Assembly (NCBI GenBank): GCA_039881145.1
Contig: JAYKKI010000095.1
Coordinates: 434,001-498,000 of the forward strand
Length of the DNA stretch: 64,000 nucleotides
Origin: Druceiella hillmani
Taxonomy: Eukaryota; Arthropoda; Insecta; Lepidoptera; Hepialidae
Direction: 5' to 3'
Each line of letters starts with the position of its first letter. Positions within the stretch are counted from its first letter, which is position 1. The notes beneath the pieces were generated by a model. It worked only from the letters and a program-made list of their open reading frames with translations. It searched no databases and was not told the origin of the DNA. The position numbers and the translations under genes were made by a program. Positions 12,061-25,742 of this stretch are shown here, piece by piece.

Positions 12061-14180
12061 ATGAGGAATGAATGAAGCTTGAAGCTCAGAAAGTTTTAAC
12101 GGTTATTCCGTGTACTTTTTTTTTCAATACCTATTATAGTGAGAGTGAAGCAAATATCAAAGTGAGAACTAGATTGAAAATATCTCTCCTTTATTGTTTT
12201 CGTATCTACATTTTATTATTTATATTGAGTCGATTCAAAAATAAAAAATATTAATATTTAAACATTTTAATTCGGATTTCGTCCGTTGACCGGACCAACT
12301 AATTAGAATTACTGTGTAAAATTATTTCATCTTTCACATGCGGTTTAATCGAAGCCGCAATAGCTAATAATGACATTGGTCTTGCACAACCGTCAATTAA
12401 CATAAAAGGCTAAATAATAAGATAACCTCAAGGGAAATATGTTATACCTATTTAAATCTGTTATAGCGTAGCCAATTAAAAAGCAAAAAAGACACTATGT
12501 TGATGAGTGAACCAAAATAAGGGACAAAAAATGATTATCACGAAAGATACTAATTAGTAAATTCATTCAAAAAACTTTTTTTTTTCTTGATTTGGAAATT
12601 TTTTATAAAATTTTATTAAATGTGATTCATTGCTTACTTTGCAGAATTGATCAACCTTCGCAATAAATTCATGATTCAATTTATTCATTCCAGTCCAGAA
12701 TGCCAATAGGCAGACATCGTGCTCAATGATACGAAGCTGAACTTGCATTCGATAAAACCATGGATGCTTTATAGTGATATTAATTTCACCATAATTGTCT
12801 TTCTAAACGTGAATTTTTTTGGTTTTGTTGCTTCATCTGGATGCAAGTTGAAGCTAGAAATGAGCAGAGATTATGAGCATATACTATCTAGATACTAGCT
12901 GTGCGGTGTAGCTTCGACAGAAGCAAATTTATTATCAATGAATGAACCGTGCTTCTCAGTCTTGATACATAAAAGTGATACTAACTCCCTGAGTGTAATG
13001 TATTGATTGTTTTCTGCATTTTTAGTTGATATCATATGGGGTAATTAGTTTCTTCATAAAATTGATTTAATTAACAAAGTACAACTTGTATTTAAACGTC
13101 TGTTGCACTTTGTGACAAACCAATAAACTTTTAAAAACATCCTTCTACTCTTTAATCAAAGTTGACTGGCATTTTGTTCAACTGTATTGCAGTCTAAATC
13201 ACGATTCCATTCTATTAATAAATTATTTTTTGGTTCTTCGTACACTGTCAATCATGTGATTTTGTGTGTGACGGATGTCCGTTTCCTAACAGTTTTCCCC
13301 ATAGTAGGAAGCTTTTGATACGGACTACGATGTAATTTTCTATTCCATTGGAATTTGTATCGTTATTTAAGCGTTAATAAACATTTCTAATTTGTTTTAT
13401 TGCAGTATTAGCGTAAAATAAATTTTCACACAAAAGATAGCAAACAGCCTATATTAAAAGACACTACTGCAGCTACACATTCTCCACCATAAGAATCTTA
13501 GTGGATATGATTAACGCTCATTCCACCATCAACCAACATCCAACACTCGTACATATTTAACTGTATAAAATAAGATGAATATTCAAAATAATCATCAAGC
13601 ACGTTATAAAACCCATTAGTAATATCTATTTATGTCATGCTTCTAACAAAGGATATATTTTGCCCATTACAAGTTTCACGAGTGAATCTTCATAGCGCAA
13701 TAGCAGGTAATTATCATTTATAAGCTTCCGTGCTCTCAATGAGCTGGCTGTGTTTTATACAACTGCCAATGAAAATTTATTAAAAGTGCACAAGAGAGGG
13801 ATTTTACATTATTAACCTTAAATAATGAAACGTGACGTTAAATAATTTAACTTTCCCCAATAATAAAATAAACTGGAAAATGAATAATTTCTTAGCAAAA
13901 TAGTTTATTGTTTCAGACATTTTGTACACCAATTTTGAGGAAACTAATGTTATCCTGGGATGATATCTTAGTTTGTAACTTAGTAAGAAAAACTGAACTC
14001 ATTATGATAATTTGAATTGATTCGAAATTCAAATTACCCAAATTAAATGAGGATATAATAACGGATGGACGAGTAATTTTACTAACTAAATAAATTACTG
14101 GAAGGAATCGTTGAAATCCATTTTATAGTAGAATTAGTAGTTTAAAATCAGGACTAGGCATAAATATTACATATAGATAT
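12061..14180. other. AT-rich stretch without recognisable gene
   Basis: Short frames at 12072-12254 (plus) and 12563-12748 (minus) show no domain or motif that I recognise. Confidence 0.45.

Positions 14181-14222
<42 letters not shown>
14181..14222. repeat. (TA)n microsatellite
   Basis: About 20 TA units. Confidence 0.9.
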
Positions 14223-14223
<1 letters not shown>

Positions 14224-14554
14224 TTTGAGTATAATAGAATGACTAAGGTACTGACATTTTAAAATTAAATGCAAATATTGTTCAAAAATCCACGTTGCCT
14301 TGAGAAAACAAATTGTTTGAAAGAGCTTAAATTTAGCGACTAATACAAAAAAAAACTATCAAGCACGAGAAGAACTCAAAATACGAAGGTTCTGTATGCA
14401 TTTAGGCAGGTATAGACTTGTACTGTGAATATGGAAAAACATGAATATATTACTGGTGTATATTTTTAAAAAAGCATGACATCTAGAATCATTAATTTCA
14501 TTTTCCTACAAGGTTGCATGGGATTCTGTAAACCCTATTGTTCATAATTTTGTA

Positions 14555-14585
14555 TGATATATATATATATATACATACATACATG

Positions 14586-14623
<38 letters not shown>
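14555..14623. repeat. (TA)n microsatellite with CATA interruption
   Basis: Two TA runs separated by ACATACATACATGTATTT. Confidence 0.9.
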
Positions 14624-14624
<1 letters not shown>

Positions 14625-15224
14625 CAATAGGCAGTCCAATTTCAATAAGATGAGAAGTTTAAGAATAAGAGAGATTACGATTTTTACTTTAGCCGTAGCG
14701 AATCCCGACGTTGAATGATAAGGTAATGATCATATTTCAACTACGGAAAAATATTGCAAAAGATTCAGAATTACTTTTACATATTTGAAGTTTTTACAAT
14801 TTATGAAACCATTATTTAACGATTCTAATACATATTACAGGAAGAATACCTGAAAATTCATGTTTTACGTGAAAAAGTAAATCAAACATAAGAAAACTTT
14901 TTGATTTAAACGAAAACAATTTAAAAAGTATTCCAATCGAAAACGTTGTTTTTAAAAATCCTGACAATTGTATAGGCATCGATGTGTACAATTTTATGGA
15001 CGTCGATGGTGGACTTTTCACTATAAGTTCTTTAAAATCTACGTATATATAAAATTTTACTAAATCATAATAACAAATTAGCTTAATGATAACCTCTCGA
15101 ATTAAAACAATTTTATATTATTTAAATGACGTGACATTCGTTAAATACACATTTAATACTTAGCAGCTTATTTAAAATTTGCGCTTATAACACCTTAATT
15201 AAAATTTAAGCTCATTTTATATTT

Positions 15225-15640
15225 CAAAAGAAAGTGAACTCAGTGCATTAGTCACATACATATCGGGACAAAGGAATTCACGTATTGATCGTGCTGTAAA
15301 ATAAATTAAACGTTACCAGTTTGACCAAATTAAATTTTTCCCGTAGATTTATCCATAATCGATAGTCTAATAGCATTATCAACACATGACCAGTGGCCGA
15401 ATCATATTAGAGACAATGTCGGAAAACGTGACCCTGAGACCGGCACGTATCGAGCTTAGTTTCGTAACTGATATTTATCTGGCACATTAAACGTGACATT
15501 TCAAGTTTGTTGTCTACTGAATTATACGATATAATTTACGGCTTTTCATGTTCTATAGATGTGATAACGTGGTCGGAGAGGAGTCATACGAAAATTATGA
15601 GCAAATAATTGAGACAAAGTAAGTCGGAAAAGTAACGATA
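15225..15640 (+). repeat. Dispersed repeat alpha, copy 1
   Basis: High similarity to 20212-20610, for example the shared segments GTGACCCTGAGACCGGCACG and TTCTATAGATGTGATAA. The core motif (ACAATGTCGG, GTGACC, a TTTGT or GTAACTGATAT element, then TGACATTT..AAGTTTG) also occurs in weaker form near 17330, 46530, 48100 and 51715. It is GC-richer than its surroundings. No coding sequence or terminal repeats are evident. Confidence 0.7.
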
Positions 15641-17030
15641 AATTTAAACGTACTTATTATTTATATTATCAGTAAAATATCAGCGTTAATTTTAGAGTTA
15701 ATTTTTAAAAAGAGTTAATTATTTTCGTGTCTTAACTTATTTATTCATGTTAATTGGAAAATCCATCAGTTTTATTAGATTTTGAATCAAATCGCAATGC
15801 TGAGTCTGTTTTATTATAAATTTCTTTTTAACATTTTGATGTTTTTGAAAAATGATTAAGATCAATGATTATATGAATTGAAGTTCTAAGAATGTGATCG
15901 GATTTTATCAATTCTAAATTAGTTTATAGTCTTCGTCGTCGTAAAAAGTGATTCCTCCAAATTCAAGTTTGTTCAATAATAGTCTTAAAAAATAATCAAG
16001 AAATAAATACCGAACAATAAACGTTTTCTACAGACTGGTCCCATCACTGAGTTTTAATACAAAATTAATCCAGAAATAACGAAATCCGTTACTTACTACT
16101 AAAAGATTGTTTCTTGAAGCTTGAAAAATTCATATAGTAACTTTCCGTCAATTACCTCATTGCTATCGACATTCTTTAACAAAATGATTATTAAGCACAT
16201 ATATTACTAATCTTAACGGTTTTGAAAAGTTCTAAAATTAAACATTTCTACATAAAATAAATAGTGCCGAAAAATATTATTTTTTGTATCCAGCATCTTG
16301 CTGCAATATTGGCTTTACAATATATCAAAACGCAAATTTTACTTCAATGTATAAATATAGTATGGGTAACTTATTTAGTATCAATATATGTACATGCGCA
16401 CGTCTGTACATTTACGTTTTTGTGTGCGTCTATCATTGTGCGAAATTTGAGCTTCTGGTGATGTATGCTTATAAATGTTCAGTCGTTTTTGTGTGTACGT
16501 GTGTCTGTTTTTACGTAGGACTGTGTTTTCTATAATTAGTTGCTTAGAAAATGTCATTCCATTATTATTTCAAATAACAAGTTAAGTCATTTACGATGAA
16601 AAATAGATATAGGGTGGTTTTTCTACAATCATAATTATGGAGGAGTTTGCGTTTTCTACGCTCAACGTTATTTTGAATATTCTGTGATAAATTTACTAAA
16701 TATGAAAATTAAAATATTGCTTTTAAACTAAAACTTGAATTATTATCGCTTAAATTCCACCTGTTAATCCTATCTTTTAATGTGATATTCGATTCGGTTT
16801 CCGGAGAAGTAAACAACTCGATTATGTATGTAAATATTATGTTTAAAATACATATAATATTTCTATGTCCTAAAGGAAGTAAAATATTTAACTTTTTCCA
16901 AATTAAGACTTATTACTAATGACACAAATATACATAGCAAGAGTCCAAAGTAAGTTCTATCCAAAGAAAAATTTCTAATTTTTAATAATATTTAAAATTT
17001 TTCTGTAAAAAATCAAACCCACCAATAATA
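15641..17030. other. AT-rich stretch inside the expanded first segment copy
   Basis: The compact second copy (20212-21640) has no counterpart for most of this stretch, so it is probably inserted sequence. The TG-rich frames at about 16264-16535 are low-complexity shadows. Confidence 0.45.
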
Positions 17031-17035
17031 AAAAA

Positions 17036-17043
17036 TATACACC

Positions 17044-17105
<62 letters not shown>

Positions 17106-17122
17106 TATATATACATATATAA
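17036..17122. repeat. (CA)n(TA)n microsatellite
   Basis: A CACACACA run followed by about 30 TA units. Confidence 0.95.
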
Positions 17123-17269
17123 TTATTTGTTTATTCATATAAACTGGAACTAATTAAATACTTTCATAACATCACGGTTGATTCGCAGTGAAGCCACGAC
17201 ACTATTTTTGTAATGAAAAAAACTCGATGCAGCGGGAAACATTTATATCAAGTTGCTATAACTTTCCAA

Positions 17270-17440
17270 ACTTAACTTGTCCGCGACACTCAATAACAAG
17301 TAATAGCCATGTCAACAACAGACCCGACACCAACTCACATGACAAAGAGAACCGGGAAACGTGACCGTAACCATCGCCTATCGACTTTTTATTTGTAAGT
17401 GATATATATGTTACATATGAAATGTGATATTCCAGGTTAC
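17270..17440 (+). repeat. Dispersed repeat alpha, diverged copy
   Basis: CATGTCAACAACAGACCCG, then GGGAAACGTGACCG, TATTTGTAAGTGATATATA and GTTACATATGAAATGTGATA follow the order seen in the alpha copies at 48040-48265 and 15225-15640. Divergence is substantial. Confidence 0.45.
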
Positions 17441-18218
17441 TCATTTTCTGCACAAGATGTAGTTTTCAGTCAATAAATACAAAAAAGATAATAAAATCTT
17501 TGGAATTAAAATGACTGCTTAAGGGGTGGGAACCAAAAGAATCGATTAATGTTCTATAAAAGGACAATTGTTATGTATTTCCAATATCAGATGTGTAAAC
17601 AATATTATCAGTCTTGGTCTATTCCACCTACACCCTGGTCTACACCTTATCCAATATTTGGAAACCTATCAATTTTTTAAACGATTCACAAAATATGTGG
17701 TAATAAAAATAAAGCAAAAATTTAGTAATCATTAGAAAGAAGTCTCATCACCAGTAAATGTAAATTAAACATTTAAAAATAATTATTATTCCGTCTTAAT
17801 AGAAAGACTAATTCACAAAAAGACTTCAACAATTTAAACCTTGTCATATCTTAATTTATTTATTTTCAAAAATAAAACAAATAAAAAAAAACTCCTTTTT
17901 TGCAATAGTGTTGATTATATTTTTCTTGATTAATAGCGAAATAAACTGGAATAAAAATGATAAAAACGTTTCAATATTCATATTATTATTGTACATCGTC
18001 GAATACTTGTACATTGGATTTCAGAAAACACTTAATGCCTCTTTAATATTACAAATATAATTTTAACATATAAATAGAAACGCAAATTCACAATAATAGG
18101 TCAATCTTCTTAAATTCGTGTCAATAGTGAGGTTTGAGTGAACAATTGAAGACTCGTCATGTCTTAAGCTAATTGTATATAAACGTAAATCAAAATAAAA
18201 AAATGGAGTGTGGCTGTG

Positions 18219-18500
18219 TCATGGACACGGTGGTGTGTTGTACGTGAATACGTCTATGTAACGCATAATTTCAACCGCCCCAGCTGCAGATGTATTGGAA
18301 CAGTCGTTGATCCGCTCGACCGCATTCATTCTTCTACGTTCCCGGCACTGCTTGACTCGGTCATATACCATATCATTACAATTCGACTGTTCTTGAGAAG
18401 CCTTTTCCAGCCATATACGATCTCTGTATTTGGTTTTGACTTTTCGACGCGTATAGGCCGACATTATATATTTTTGATAATATTTTTTTATTCTAACACC
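18219..18500 (-). pseudogene. Possible coding exon or relic, charged, unidentified
   Basis: A minus-strand frame of about 94 codons ends at a TGA at 18219. From an internal ATG at 18462-18464 it reads MSAYTRRKVKTKYRDRIWL and later DRVKQCRERRRMNAVERIND. The sequence is rich in Arg, Lys, Glu and Cys, unlike the Tyr/Ile/Phe/Lys-rich frames that random AT-rich DNA gives here. It sits in a locally GC-richer insert (18190-18470) absent from the sister copy at 20.6-21.6 kb. The spacing of basic and aromatic residues loosely recalls MADF/Myb-SANT or bZIP basic regions, but I cannot assign it. The overlapping plus-strand frame 18210-18530 looks less protein-like. It may be transposon-derived. Confidence 0.3.
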
Positions 18501-19003
18501 TTGTTATATTCAGTCACTACTTTAAACTAATGTTTTATATACAGTCGATAGATTTTGACGACAGATGACGATTAAAACTTAAACGAACATCGTAACTTTT
18601 CCGAATCAAAAGTTATACTAATTGCAAATCTCGATACGCAGCAAAATAACCTCAAAATGGCTGTACTTCCCCCTCCACCGCACGCTATGTGTCACTGCTC
18701 TCGCTAATTGTAGTGAATTCTTTGATGCTTTAGCTGTCCAGTGGTATAATTTTTGATGTAGAGAATAGATTCGAAAATGCAACGCCAAACTTTGTCCCCC
18801 GATTTTGTTATCTTTGGGTTTTTTGGATTGCCTCCGTATGGTAGTAAATTTAAGGACGTATTCACGTCAAAAAAATCTCCGTTTTGCAATGTGAGAATTA
18901 AGATATATATTGATTATATTTTTGTTGATTATAAGTGTAATAAACTGAAATAATAATAATAAATAGGTTTCTGTCTTCATATTATTATAGTACTTCGTAG
19001 AAT

Positions 19004-19041
<38 letters not shown>

Positions 19042-19065
19042 GTATATATATATATACATATATAC

Positions 19066-19114
<49 letters not shown>

Positions 19115-19122
19115 TATATATA
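19004..19122. repeat. Compound (CA)n(TA)n(TG)n(TA)n microsatellite
   Basis: CA run 19004-19027, TA, then TG 19084-19105, then TA. CA and TG flank a TA core, giving an overall inverted-repeat character. Confidence 0.95.
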
Positions 19123-20211
19123 ACAGTCAAATGATAAATTTTTCATGAGGGGAATCGTTTATTTCAGAAAAATTATTGCATGAGGAATGTTAAAATTCAC
19201 GTTAACCCCAATAGAGGTTTAAACAGAAAACCAAAGAGTAACAGTATTACTGATCACAAATACTTTTCATGTCCAAAATCGATAGATCCTCTTCTCAAAA
19301 TAATTATCGTTTGTGAAGTAATCATTCAAGAAATAAGTCTTCAACCCAACTTTAAAATAAGATTTGCGACGATTTGAATACTATCGTGGCTTGCAACTAT
19401 ATTACAGTTTCTTGCTTATAAATTTGTCCGATGTGTCAATTATGTGTAAAATTTCTCTCACTGCGTACAAAATATATTTTACACCTAAGTAGTGTACGTA
19501 TCAGAAATAAATAACTTGTTCCATCAATAACAAGTTGAAAACTTTATTTTATTATAGAAGGAGATAGAAATTTAAATTTTAAGATTATCTAAACAACAAA
19601 AACACAATTTTGTTGCTATGAATACGCTGATTTTAGATTTCATTCGATACATAGTGCAACATTCACCGTTGCCAGGTTTTAATGTAACACTAATTACCTT
19701 GTAAAATTAAATATTGTAAAATTTTATATAATACCGGGAAGGATTTTTTTTATTCACATTTTGGTCCAATTAATGATAACCCACACATATACGTGCACTG
19801 TATTGCCTTTCCTCCCTCTGTTAAATATATGGGGTGCTACCCATAACATTATTTATTTTATATTTCCACTATTTCATCATATATCAAGTCATAGAACACA
19901 TCTACCTTACAAAGTTCATTTATATAGTGCCAATAGTCTCTGGGTAAAACGGCTGTGATATACGAGGAGACAGGCGGACACAGACAAAGTAACACATGAA
20001 CAGAATGAAATTATAAGACTTTCTTTTAACATTTGGATAATAAGGACAATATGGAGTCGAAGGAGAGTAAGTTTTTATAAGAAAATAATAATTCGTACCA
20101 TTTTAGTCTTTCATACTTCAAATTAGAGAAACACATCTCGAAACTATCTTACCTTATCGAAACTATACTACCTTATCTGATCTTATTAACTTATCTAATA
20201 AAATTTTACGA

Positions 20212-20610
20212 AAACGTGAACTCAGTGCATTACTAACATACACACAATGAGACACACGAATTCGTGTGCTTACCGTACTATAAAATAAATTGAACATTAC
20301 CAATTTATCCAAGTTACATTATTCTTGTAGATTTGTACACAACACTCAGTAGTCTAAAGGCACAATCAACACATGACCAGTGACCAAATCATATTAGGGA
20401 CAATGTCGGGAAAAGTGACCCTGAGACCGGCACGTATCGAGCTTAGTTTCGTAACTGATATTTATCTTGCACATTAAACGTGACACTTCAAGTTTGCTGT
20501 CTACTGAATTTACGGTATAATTTACGGCCGTTCATATTCTATAGATGTGATAAAGGGGTTAGAGAGGAGACATACGAAAACATCAAATAATTGAGACAAC
20601 GTAAGTCAGT
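20212..20610 (+). repeat. Dispersed repeat alpha, copy 2
   Basis: Clear homologue of 15225-15640, with long shared runs around GTGACCCTGAGACCGGCACG and CGTATCGAGCTTAGTTTCGT. It is the best-conserved pair of the alpha family in the window and marks the start of the second segment copy. Confidence 0.8.
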
Positions 20611-21640
20611 GTACTCTGAAAAGAAACTAAAAATTAAAACAAACTTATTATTTATATTATCAATAAAATATACGCTTCAGTCACTCATTTTTAATCTCAA
20701 ATGCGTAAATCAATATTTGTCTAGCCTTATTCCAACCTTAGCCAATATTTTTATATCTAAAAAATATTGTATTATTGATAAAAGTAAAGCAAAAATTTCA
20801 TAAAAGATAAAAAAAAAGTATCATCATCTGCAAATGTAAATTAAATATTACAGAAATAATTATTATTCCATATAAATAGAAACACAAATTCGAAGAAATA
20901 TTTTAATCTCCTTGAACTCGTGTCAACAATGAGGTTTGAGTGAATAATTGAAAGCTTTTTATATCTGAACCTAATTATGTACAAACAAAATAAATCAATA
21001 TGAGAATCAGAACGTGTGTGGATTATATTTTTGTTGATTAACAGCGTAATAAACTGGAATGCCAATAATAAAAACGTTTCTATCTTCATATTATTATTCT
21101 ATTTCGTAGAATACTTATATTTTGGATTTCAGAAAACACTCAATGTCTCCTCAGCCCAAACTGTTGCACGAAGTTTAATATAATAGTAAAACGATAAAAT
21201 GTTCCTTGAAAGAAAAATTTTCCTTCAGTAAAATTATGGCATGAGAAATATTAAAATTCATATTTTTTCCCAAAAAAGGTTTAAATTGAAAATCAAACAT
21301 TAAGAGTATTATTGATCAGGAAACATTTTCGCGTGCGGAAATATTATTGTTGTATGTATCTGAAATCAATAACTGGTCCCATTAATAAGGTAAAAACTTT
21401 ATCTTAATATAGGAGCAAATAGGAATTTAAACTTAGAGAAGATCTGAATACCAAAAATACAATTTTTTTGCTGCGAATACGATGATATTATCATTCGTTC
21501 CGCAAGAAGTGCAAAATTTTCCGTTGATAGGTTTAAGTGTAATTAATAACCTAAAATGTAACATTGTAAAATTTTATATAATACCGGGCGAGAATTTTTT
21601 TCGTTCACATTTTGGTCAAATCCTTAAAGCATAGCCACAA
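20611..21640 (+). repeat. Segment duplication, second (compact) copy
   Basis: Colinear with 17590-19785 but without its insertions. Shared anchors include TAAAGCAAAAATTTC, CGTGTCAA.AATGAGGTTTGA, GGATTTCAGAAAACACT and TTTTATATAATACCGGG. Together with the alpha block just upstream it makes a unit of about 1.4 kb whose partner spans about 4.5 kb. Confidence 0.65.
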
Positions 21641-21649
21641 CACAAATAA

Positions 21650-22190
21650 AAAAAATGTTATAGACTATTTTCACAATTTTTCAAAATTTCAAAGTAATCG
21701 GAAACCAAAACCAACTTTAATATTATATTTTTATTTTCTTTGTTTTATTCGATAAATATGTAAATAGGAGGAAACAGGGCACTGTTATGTAAGTAGTAAG
21801 AGTAATTTGTAATGTAACAGTAATTTGTTGATAGTTAATATGCCGTGAAATTTAAAATACCTTTAATATACCTCCAAACCTATAAAACTCTCGGCGATTC
21901 AGTTATTAAGGTGACTACAAGTAGAACGTACATATTTTTATGTACAACTGTATTATAAATTTCACAACTGGTCTAAAATAAATCAATGTATTGGAGCTTT
22001 TTTTTTTCAACTTAGTTATTTTTGTCTTACGGCATTATTACCGAAAATAAATTTAGTATTAACACCGCAGTTGATTTAGTAAGTATATCGACGTATTTTG
22101 CTATATTATGAAGCTAACAATTTTTTATCTGAGAATTTGAAAGAAATAATTTTATTATAAAAATAAAGAACTGCTTTGAGTCTTATGATA
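21650..22190. other. AT-rich stretch, nothing recognised
   Basis: No open frame or shared repeat was noticed. Confidence 0.5.
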
Positions 22191-22196
22191 TAGAAA

Positions 22197-22320
22197 TGAC
22201 AACATCTTCAAGTTCTATACTGAAAATATTTTCATAGAACTAAACCTAGGTCGTGGTTAATAATTTAAATAAAGTAGATACAATACTACATCACGTATTT
22301 CATTTATTTTTTAATAACAG
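22197..22320 (+). mobile_element. Hairpin-plus-tail element, truncated copy
   Basis: The 3' half is recognisable: AAACCTAGGTCGTGGTTAAT, then TAAATAAAGTAGATACAATACT and ACATCACGTATTTCATTTA. The left half is mostly lost, and the ACGCCAAATATATTCA tail is not visible. Confidence 0.6.
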
Positions 22321-23590
22321 TTAAGTGATAATAACTATATGAAATTAATCTTCTGTAATGCAAATAAACATCTGCTATTCCCAGTCAGTCATTTCCAACG
22401 TCAAGCAGCATAAGCCCTTTCCCGGTAGAGCAGTTGCTAGCAGAGCCCTAACAGTCTGTGTAAATTAAACCGCATTGTTCTAAATTAACTGCTGAATAAT
22501 TAAGTAAATTTGAAGATAACGAGGTCAAACCTTTCACCTAGTTACTCAGCAAGTATTAAAGTTTCTAACTTTTTATAAAAAAAATAAATATCGAAATATT
22601 TCTGTTCACGGTATTGTCTAAAAGATTAGAAACGAAACTTAAAATCAGACAAAATATTATATTAGAAGAAAACGCTTTTCACTAAAAATGTTAATACTAA
22701 TGTCTACTTGTTATAACAATGCTTACTCATACTGATTATTTTTGCTTATCGTTCACCTTACCTACTGACTTGTAGTTTATCAAAAATGTTTTGTAATATT
22801 AAATTTGGAAATGCAATTCCGTGGTCCGGAATATACATATTCTCCAGGCTACGTAGGTGTCTTCTATGAACTGCCACACAATGAAGTAGTGGTATTATGA
22901 AAAAAATTATGTTAGGAGTGGCAGGCACTCCATGCATTTAACTGAGGGATTTAAAAAAATTCAGTGCACATATTTATAGGGTTATCGTTAGATAGGTCTA
23001 AAAATTACATAATGTTTCCAAAATAAATTTCTTTCTTCAAATCAATAGTTAGTAAAATATGGGCTTCTAAAATCTTAAAAAGTGTGTTCCCCATCCCCGT
23101 AACGTTTCAGCTGAAGTACATAAAATTCTAAAAAAATTAACATAGTTGAACTTAAAATAAACTTGCACCGAAAATTGCTTTGAATACGTTAGGTTGTTTA
23201 GATTTTGAGATATTTTTACATGAATTTTGAGATACGACCACAGTAATAAATTTGTTTTTCACAGTGTCTTTAAGAAGTAGAAACTTAAAAGTTTAATATT
23301 GTTTGATACTGCAAGACGCTAGATGCGCAAGTCTTGAGACTTTGGTGAAGCTGGAAGAAGCCTAATACTAATACGAATGCGGGGGTCTCTCATCTGTAAA
23401 AATGATTCAATCAAAAATATGACTCAAACCACTTTCTATGTACTGAACAAATAAAAGTTAAATTTTCGCTCTGTAAAAGTGTTCTCTCATTTCATTTACA
23501 AGCTTTTATCTCGTGCTTTAAGTTAAGAGCAATAAAGGAAATTCCAGCGTTAAATCTGTGGGAATTTTCTTTGTTTTGTTTATAGTTAAT
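22310..23590. other. AT-rich stretch, one short conserved-looking frame
   Basis: At 22769-22900 a plus-strand frame of 43 codons ends in GYVGVFYELPHNEVVVL then TGA. It is less AT-biased than neighbouring frames, but it has no ATG near its 5' end and I cannot identify it. The remainder shows no feature. Confidence 0.35.
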
Positions 23591-24930
23591 GCCTATCGAT
23601 ATATGATATATTTTCTTTTTCTTTTGTACACACAAGTTAAGAAAAAGATCGTATAAAATTTGTTGTCGAGTAAGTGATACGTCCGAACTATTACAATGTA
23701 TTAATGGTGGATGATTCCTTTTAGGCGAAGTTTGTGAACTATGTGAAAGCTGTTTTTTTTGTAATCATACTTGATACAAAAACCCTATTTTCTTTTCTTA
23801 TGCCACTTTTCACTTTACCAATTTAATGAAAATAATTTCAGCACATAATGTGGAAAGAAGCACAATAACCAAATTGTATTTCCAAATACCCGATCACCAC
23901 ATTTATCGTCTTCCTCCTACACACTGTAACATAATGTTTCACCTATAAAATAATTTCGAACATTTTTATTCTTATTTTCAAAATAAAGACTTAAGTACTC
24001 TTTTACATAAACAAAAAGTTCATTCAAAAATATGCCTGAATATAAAGCAAAGAAGCCTTGAATTATTTTACCTTGCGATGGATTAATTGCTCCTCAGTCC
24101 AAAATAAATATTTAAAAGGGAATCAACTCCCATTTGAAAATGTTATTTCCCTATGTGCACTGTATTTATTTCCGTTGAATAAGAGATATTTCGAACGCCG
24201 AGTTTGCAAATATGTTGTAATTTTGCTAAGATATATATGGACTAAGTCAACAGCAAAAGAATAAGTGAAAATTCTAAAATGCAAAACATAACTTTATAAC
24301 GCTTTTCACGTTTTTTCTTCGCTTCCATGCATTTAAACTACTTGACGCTTCCTAATTCTAAGCTTATAAGGGTATCGTCTATAAACTATAAAAGTCTACG
24401 CCTTTTCACGTAAGTAAAGTTAAAGTTCAAAGCTAGTTCTTCAATGAAGAAAATATTAAAATATTTAGAAAATATTAATTTTAGCTATATACAGATAATT
24501 CTAGCAAAAATTAAAACTTCTACAGCACTTAGAACTCTTAATAACAATATATTATTAACGACTTCAAACAATGTTATAACCCTCTAATTAACATCATTTT
24601 ATTCATACCATTACTAATTATGAAATTTTAAATACCAGATTAAATGTCATACATGACACAAATGGGCGAACAATTTGAAAATAATTATCGGTCTCTAAAT
24701 ATATTTTAGTATCCAACACCTTTAAGGCGAGTTCAAATATAATAGAACCGGAAAGGTAGTAAAGATTATTTTTCTTGGTTAAAATAGTTTTTAAATACTA
24801 CTAGTCAGTTACCCTTATTGTAATATCTTAGTCATCAGTAATCGTCAGTTGATAATAAATTATTATTTTATATGCTTTCGCCGACTTTTTGCGTACTTTT
24901 ACCATGTTATATTTTATGTTTCTAATTTAT

Positions 24931-24932
<2 letters not shown>

Positions 24933-24967
<35 letters not shown>

Positions 24968-24985
24968 TTTATATATATATATATA
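24933..24985. repeat. (TA)n microsatellite in R1
   Basis: It occupies the same relative position as the longer (TA)n tract at 62438-62560 in R3, so the microsatellite seed predates the repeat copies or belongs to the element. Confidence 0.9.
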
Positions 24986-25688
24986 ACTATTATGTACTTC
25001 TCTGTTTAACTATTTCTCATTGTTGGCGGTCATTAAATAATCATGTTGTTATAGTCATTAAGCTAATACCTTTAGAGTTCCTTACCCCCCCCCCCGCAAA
25101 ATGGAGAATAACATAAATTATTTATACGTAATTTATTCGTCCGTAAGTCACGTCTGCTTTTCTCAGAAAACCCTTCATATTATTATTTTTAATTCCGTAT
25201 ACACTGTGAAGTATCATTTACAGAAAACTAGTTATAATGGTCCTAAATATAATTTTTTCACAATTTTAGACGGTTCATTCTCATAAATATACCAAAAGAT
25301 ATGTAAAAGTAATTAGTCACACCCTGATATTTTTGAAAGTGCACAACTTAGAAAGAGGGAATAACTTGATTTTTAGAAACCTTAGAGAAGGTTTTAGGAA
25401 ACCTAAAACGATGATTGTAGTTGTCATAGCCCTTGAAATATTTAAGATGATACATATTCCTCCCCTTTCCTTCCCTACAATTATGTTCTATATAATTTAT
25501 TATTTGTTGCGTTATTGTTAAATGATGGTAATAAAATAATTTCAATTCAAACGAGCCACGGAACCATCAATGCGTGAGCCAGAGTCGAACTTGGCCGATC
25601 TTTTCTTCCTTCCTTTATTTTATGACATCATACTACTCTGTGTTATAAAAACCACTAACAGTCTCCAACGGCTATACCTGATTTCAGA

Positions 25689-25709
25689 TAATATATGTAT
25701 ATATATATA

Positions 25710-25742
<33 letters not shown>

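Larger units (their letters stand above)
17590..19785 (+). repeat. Segment duplication, first (expanded) copy
   Basis: Blocks from 20610-21640 recur here in the same order but with extra material between them. The TAAAGCAAAAATTT block is at 17713, the GATTATATTTTTCTTGATTA block at 17913, a repeat of it at 18911, and the TTTTATATAATACCGGG block at 19719. Sequence at 18190-18890 and a compound microsatellite at 19004-19122 interrupt the colinearity. One block (GATTATATTTTTxTTGATTA to TTCATATTATTAT) is present twice in this copy. Confidence 0.65.

Noticed and set aside
16264..16535. Two overlapping plus-strand frames rich in Cys, Val and Tyr
   Set aside because: TG-rich low-complexity DNA; no motif and two frames open together.
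24058..24264. Plus-strand frame similar to one at 61622-61825, considered as a conserved gene
   Set aside because: Both lie in the R repeat family. The similarity follows from DNA homology, and the third copy does not keep the frame.
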